The notes under the pieces were generated by a model. The model was given only the letters and a program-made list of their open reading frames with translations. It was not told the origin of the DNA and made no database searches. Made by a program: the position numbers and the translations under genes. From DAOVRD01 sp964521715 (GTDB lineage: Bacteria; Planctomycetota; Brocadiia; SM23-32), in NCBI GenBank assembly GCA_964521715.1, contig CAZFSS010000016.1, forward strand, positions 1 through 64,000: DNA of 64,000 bases, given 5' to 3'. This document shows, one piece after another, positions 60,975-64,000 of the stretch (the first letter of the stretch is position 1; each line of letters begins with the position of its first letter).

Positions 60975-62349
60975 GCCTGCGACAAGCGTGGTGCTGATCA
61001 CAGTGGACAGCCTGCGGGCCGACGCCGTGGGCCTGTGCGGCGCAACAGCGGCTACCCCTGCGATCGACGCGCTCGGCCGGGAGGGCGTTGTCTTCGAACG
61101 GGCATTCGCCACCGGCCCGCATACGACTCAGTCGTTCCCCGGCATCCTCGGCTCCAACTACCCGACGACCGGCGGTTCCGTGCAGGACTTCGGCGCCCGT
61201 GTCTCCGTGGCCGAGTGCTTCCGCGCGGCCGGGTTTCGCACGGCGGCGTTCCACTCCAACCCGCTGCTTTCCCGCGCGCGCGGCTATGACAGGGGTTTCG
61301 AGACGTTCTGGGACTCGCTTCCAGGGCCTTCCGGCGCAGCGCGTCCGCCGCGCCTGGTGGATCGCTTTAGCGCGTTCGCGGCGCGCCGGCTGCCGCCCCT
61401 GTTCCGCCTGGCTCGTTGGAGCTACCGGGCGCTCGGCCGCCGCGTGCGGCGTGCGGAACCGCCGCACGAGCCCGCAGAGGGCATCAATGCACGCGCCGTC
61501 GAATGGCTCTCGCGGGCGAGGGAGCCCTTCTTCCTGTGGCTGCACTACATGGACCCGCACTGGCCGTACGCGACCCGGCTCGCGGACCTCGGCGAGGGCG
61601 AGAAGGCCGAGGCCCGGCGGCTATCGAACGGAGCGCTGCGGCGTCCCGACCGCTTGACCGAGGGCGACCTGGCCCGGCTTCGCGAGTTCTACCTGCGTGA
61701 AGTGCGCTGCGTGGACGATGCCCTGGGGCGGCTGTTCGCCTTTCTGAAATGTTGCGGCCTCTGGGGCAAGACGGCCATCGCGCTGACCGGCGACCACGGC
61801 GAGGCCTTCATGGAGCACGGCGTGTGCCTGCACGGCGACCTGCTGTACGACGAGTTGATCCGCGTGCCCCTCGTCGTGCGGGCGCCGGGGCGCGAGCATG
61901 CGGTCAGGCGCGGCGTGGCCTCGCTCGTGGACCTCGCCCCGACGCTGTGTCAACTGGCCGGCGTGGCGCCAAGCGCGACGTTCGAGGGGCGCCCCATGTT
62001 CGACGCCCCGCCGCGGGAGGCCGCGTTCGCCGAGACCGCGTACCGGGCGTTCGTGTCCGAGACGCCCAGACGCGTGGCCGTGCGGACCGCGGAATGGAAA
62101 CTGATCCGCGACTCGGAGCGGCAGTCGGAGGAGCTGTACCACATGGCGTCCGATCCCTGCGAGGCGGAGCCGGTCAGCGACGGAGGACAGGTCTTGCCGC
62201 GCCTTCGGCAGTTGCTCGGGGAACATCTGGGCCGTCAGCGGCCGCAGTTCGAGCGCCGGGCCGCCGCCCGGCCCTTGTCTGAGGCCGAGCAGGAAGCGGT
62301 GAAGGCGCGGCTCAGGGCCCTCGGCTACCTGGACGGGCTGGAGGAGTAA
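60967..62349 (+). CDS. Sulfatase-fold (alkaline phosphatase superfamily) enzyme 3
   Basis: 460 residues: SVVLITVDSLRADAVGLCGA (metal Asp), TGPHTTQSFPGILGSNYPTT with Thr at the nucleophile site, LWLHYMDPHWPY, AIALTGDHGEAFMEHGVCLHGDLLYDELIRVPLVVRAPG and terminal ALGYLDGLEE. Overlaps the previous gene by 8 bases. As with the two earlier members, the lack of the Cys/Ser formylglycine signature argues against sulfatase activity. Confidence 0.85.
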   Translation: MTEPATSVVLITVDSLRADAVGLCGATAATPAIDALGREGVVFERAFATGPHTTQSFPGILGSNYPTTGGSVQDFGARVSVAECFRAAGFRTAAFHSNPLLSRARGYDRGFETFWDSLPGPSGAARPPRLVDRFSAFAARRLPPLFRLARWSYRALGRRVRRAEPPHEPAEGINARAVEWLSRAREPFFLWLHYMDPHWPYATRLADLGEGEKAEARRLSNGALRRPDRLTEGDLARLREFYLREVRCVDDALGRLFAFLKCCGLWGKTAIALTGDHGEAFMEHGVCLHGDLLYDELIRVPLVVRAPGREHAVRRGVASLVDLAPTLCQLAGVAPSATFEGRPMFDAPPREAAFAETAYRAFVSETPRRVAVRTAEWKLIRDSERQSEELYHMASDPCEAEPVSDGGQVLPRLRQLLGEHLGRQRPQFERRAAARPLSEAEQEAVKARLRALGYLDGLEE

Positions 62350-62372
62350 GCTTCCGTCGCCCCGCGTCCCGA

Positions 62373-63431
62373 ATGGAGGTGCGGGCCATCAGGATCTTCC
62401 TCAATGCCGTGCTTCTGGGCGAGCTGCCGAGCGGCGCGAACCGCCACATGGTCGGGATCTTCGAGCGGCTGCCGCGACACTTGCCGGAGGCGGAGCTCTA
62501 CGTCGGGATCCAGCGTCGGTTGGCCGGGCGTTTCAGCTTCCCGGGGGTCACGACGGTGCCTCTGCGGACGTCCGGCAGCTACGGCACGCTCGGCACGCTC
62601 GCGCGGGCGCTCCTGCTCAGGAGGGAGGTGGCGCGCTGCTGCGACCGGCTGGGCATTGACCTGTGCCATCTGTTCGCCCTCCCCCCGTTCCGCGTGCCCG
62701 GCGCACGCATGTTGCTGACGATCCATGACAACCGGTACCTGGTCCTGCCCGGGCAGTATGGCCGGCTTCGCTACCTGGCCAACCGGCTTCTGGCGGGCCG
62801 CGTCGCCTCGATGGACGCGATCGTGACCGTGTCCGAATGCATGCGGGCCGAGATACGCCGGCTTTACGGCGTTGAGCAGGTCTACGTGGTGCCGAACGGC
62901 GTGGGCCCCTGCGGACGTTCCTGGCAGCCGGTGAAGGACCGGCCCTACTTCGCCACGGTGTCGCGGCGCGAGCCCAGGAAAGACCTGGGGACGCTTCTGC
63001 GCGCCGTCGAGGCGGCCGAGGGCAGGCTTCGGCTCGTCGTGATCGGGTGTGAGGGGCAGAGCACGGAGGATGTGCAGTTCGTGGGCCTCGTCGGCGACGA
63101 CGAGAGGGAACGTCTCACGGCGGGCGCGACCGGGTTTGTCTTCCCGTCGCGCTACGAGGGGTTCGGCATTCCTCCGCTGGAGGCGCAGGCGATGGGCGTG
63201 CCCGTCATTTCAGCCCGCGCGTCGGCCCTCCCCGAAGTCCTGGGGGACGCGGCGCTCTACTTCCCGCCCGGGGATGGCGACGCCCTGTGCCGGAAGATGC
63301 TGGAGCTGGCCGAGGACGCCGCGCTCCAGCGGCGCCTGTCCGCACGGGGCCGAGCCAATGCCTCCCGTTACACCTGGGACGCGGCGGCTCGCGCCCTTGC
63401 CGACGTGTACCGCGAGGTGCACCTCAAATAG
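62373..63431 (+). CDS. Glycosyltransferase family 4-like (GT-B)
   Basis: 352 residues: IRIFLNAVLLGELPSGANRHMVGIFERL, MLLTIHDNRYLVLPGQYGRL, IVTVSECMRAEIRRLYGVEQVYVVPNGVG, and the donor domain YFATVSRREPRKDLGTLLRAV...GFVFPSRYEGFGIPPLEAQAMGVPVISARASALPEVLGDAALYF with the family E-x7-E site. Resembles mannosyltransferases of O-antigen clusters. A GGAGG lies inside the first codons, so the true start could be slightly downstream. Confidence 0.9.
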   Translation: MEVRAIRIFLNAVLLGELPSGANRHMVGIFERLPRHLPEAELYVGIQRRLAGRFSFPGVTTVPLRTSGSYGTLGTLARALLLRREVARCCDRLGIDLCHLFALPPFRVPGARMLLTIHDNRYLVLPGQYGRLRYLANRLLAGRVASMDAIVTVSECMRAEIRRLYGVEQVYVVPNGVGPCGRSWQPVKDRPYFATVSRREPRKDLGTLLRAVEAAEGRLRLVVIGCEGQSTEDVQFVGLVGDDERERLTAGATGFVFPSRYEGFGIPPLEAQAMGVPVISARASALPEVLGDAALYFPPGDGDALCRKMLELAEDAALQRRLSARGRANASRYTWDAAARALADVYREVHLK

Positions 63432-63521
63432 GCGGCGGCTGCGCCGCCGTCCGCGGCTTTCCCCCTGAGTTTCCCGGGCCCGCGTGGTAAGATGTGTCGC
63501 CCGATCCCGGGGAGGTGAGGC

Positions 63522-64000
63522 ATGAAGGTTCTCGTGACCGGCGGCGCCGGATACGTTGGCAGCCACACCGTGATGGAGCTGCGGCGGCTCGGCCATGAGC
63601 CCGTCGTCTTCGACAACCTGTCCGAAGGGCACGCCCGATCCGTCGGCGGCTGTGCGCTGATCCGCGGCGATCTGGGCGACGAGGCCCGGACGGAAGCGGC
63701 GCTCGCCGAGTCGGGGGCCGAGGCCGTGATGCACTTCGCCGCCAGCGCCTACGTGGGGGAATCCGTCCAGGACCCCCAGAAGTACTACTTCAACAACCTG
63801 GTCAACACGCTGAAGCTGCTGCGCGCGATGCGGCGGGCGGGCGTGAACCGGTTCGTCTTCTCCAGCTCGTGCACGATCTACGGCGTGCCGCAGCGCGTGC
63901 CCATCCGCGAGGACGCGCGCATCCAGCCCATCAACCCCTACGGCCGGACGAAGGCGGCCGTGGAGGGCGCGCTGGCGGACTACGCGGCGGCCTACGGGCT
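63522..64000 (+). CDS. galE: UDP-glucose 4-epimerase (C-terminus beyond window)
   Basis: First 159 residues: MKVLVTGGAGYVGSHTVMELRRLGHEPVVFDNLSEGH with the GxxGxxG NAD loop, VMHFAASAYVGESVQDPQKYY, FVFSSSCTIYG with the catalytic Ser region and NPYGRTKAAVEG with YxxxK. Interconverts UDP-glucose and UDP-galactose for glycan synthesis. A strong GGAGGTGAGG site precedes the ATG; TAAGAT at 63488 could be a -10 box, so it may have its own promoter. Confidence 0.93.
   Translation, partial: MKVLVTGGAGYVGSHTVMELRRLGHEPVVFDNLSEGHARSVGGCALIRGDLGDEARTEAALAESGAEAVMHFAASAYVGESVQDPQKYYFNNLVNTLKLLRAMRRAGVNRFVFSSSCTIYGVPQRVPIREDARIQPINPYGRTKAAVEGALADYAAAYG

Overview
The window is one contiguous stretch of a very GC-rich bacterial chromosome. 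It carries a large SRP RNA with an Alu domain, many fused enzymes, sulfatase-fold enzymes, a GH106-like glycosidase, a REP-associated transposase and genes of anaerobic life (class III ribonucleotide reductase, an Nfn-like flavoprotein, a corrinoid methyltransferase). My best guess is a Planctomycetota/PVC-type anaerobe or facultative anaerobe. This is inferred from gene content and style only; there is no rRNA gene in the window.

Region 1 (1-38470) is a mosaic of housekeeping genes in short convergent or divergent groups: SRP RNA-dnaX-ybaB (minus strand); a methyltetrahydrofolate methyltransferase facing a fused NADPH/ferredoxin oxidoreductase; a FabZ-like dehydratase and glyS; a GNAT-endonuclease/phosphatase fusion; purD; tatC with a FecR-like tail; a GH106-like protein; a YhaM-like nuclease; a Xer recombinase and a cobalamin adenosyltransferase; a PP2C phosphatase with a histidine kinase; smc; a secreted unknown; the nrdR-nrdD-thioredoxin-like-nrdG group; cysE; a flavin reductase-like protein; a DUF502 membrane protein; a RAYT transposase beside REP palindromes; and a small membrane protein. 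Small palindromic elements sit between several of these genes.

Region 2 (38565-47336) is an 8.77-kb Mu-like transposable element, and I can read its exact ends. The termini are 5'-TG...CA-3', the 28-bp inverted ends share a CCATATGGCCA core at the same offset, and a perfect 5-bp target duplication (CTTGA) flanks them. Inside are a divergent repressor, a DDE transposase carrying a SEC-C-type zinc knuckle within its catalytic core, a string of small unrecognised genes on the transposase strand, and near the right end a glycosyltransferase-like gene overlapping a methyltransferase-like gene. I see no MuB-like ATPase and no phage head, tail or lysis genes. This is the most unusual feature of the window.

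Region 3 (47338-64000) is a surface-polysaccharide locus. It opens with a near-perfect sigma-70 promoter whose -35 box overlaps the element's target duplication, followed by a palindromic operator-like site and a winged-helix regulator. Next come an ABC-2 permease and a Wzt-like ATPase with a carbohydrate-binding tail (ABC-dependent glycan export), three sulfatase-fold enzymes with Thr in place of the formylglycine Cys, several glycosyltransferases, a pyruvyl transferase, a 5'-truncated sugar epimerase, and the start of galE. Most of these genes overlap or nearly touch, so they are probably co-transcribed.
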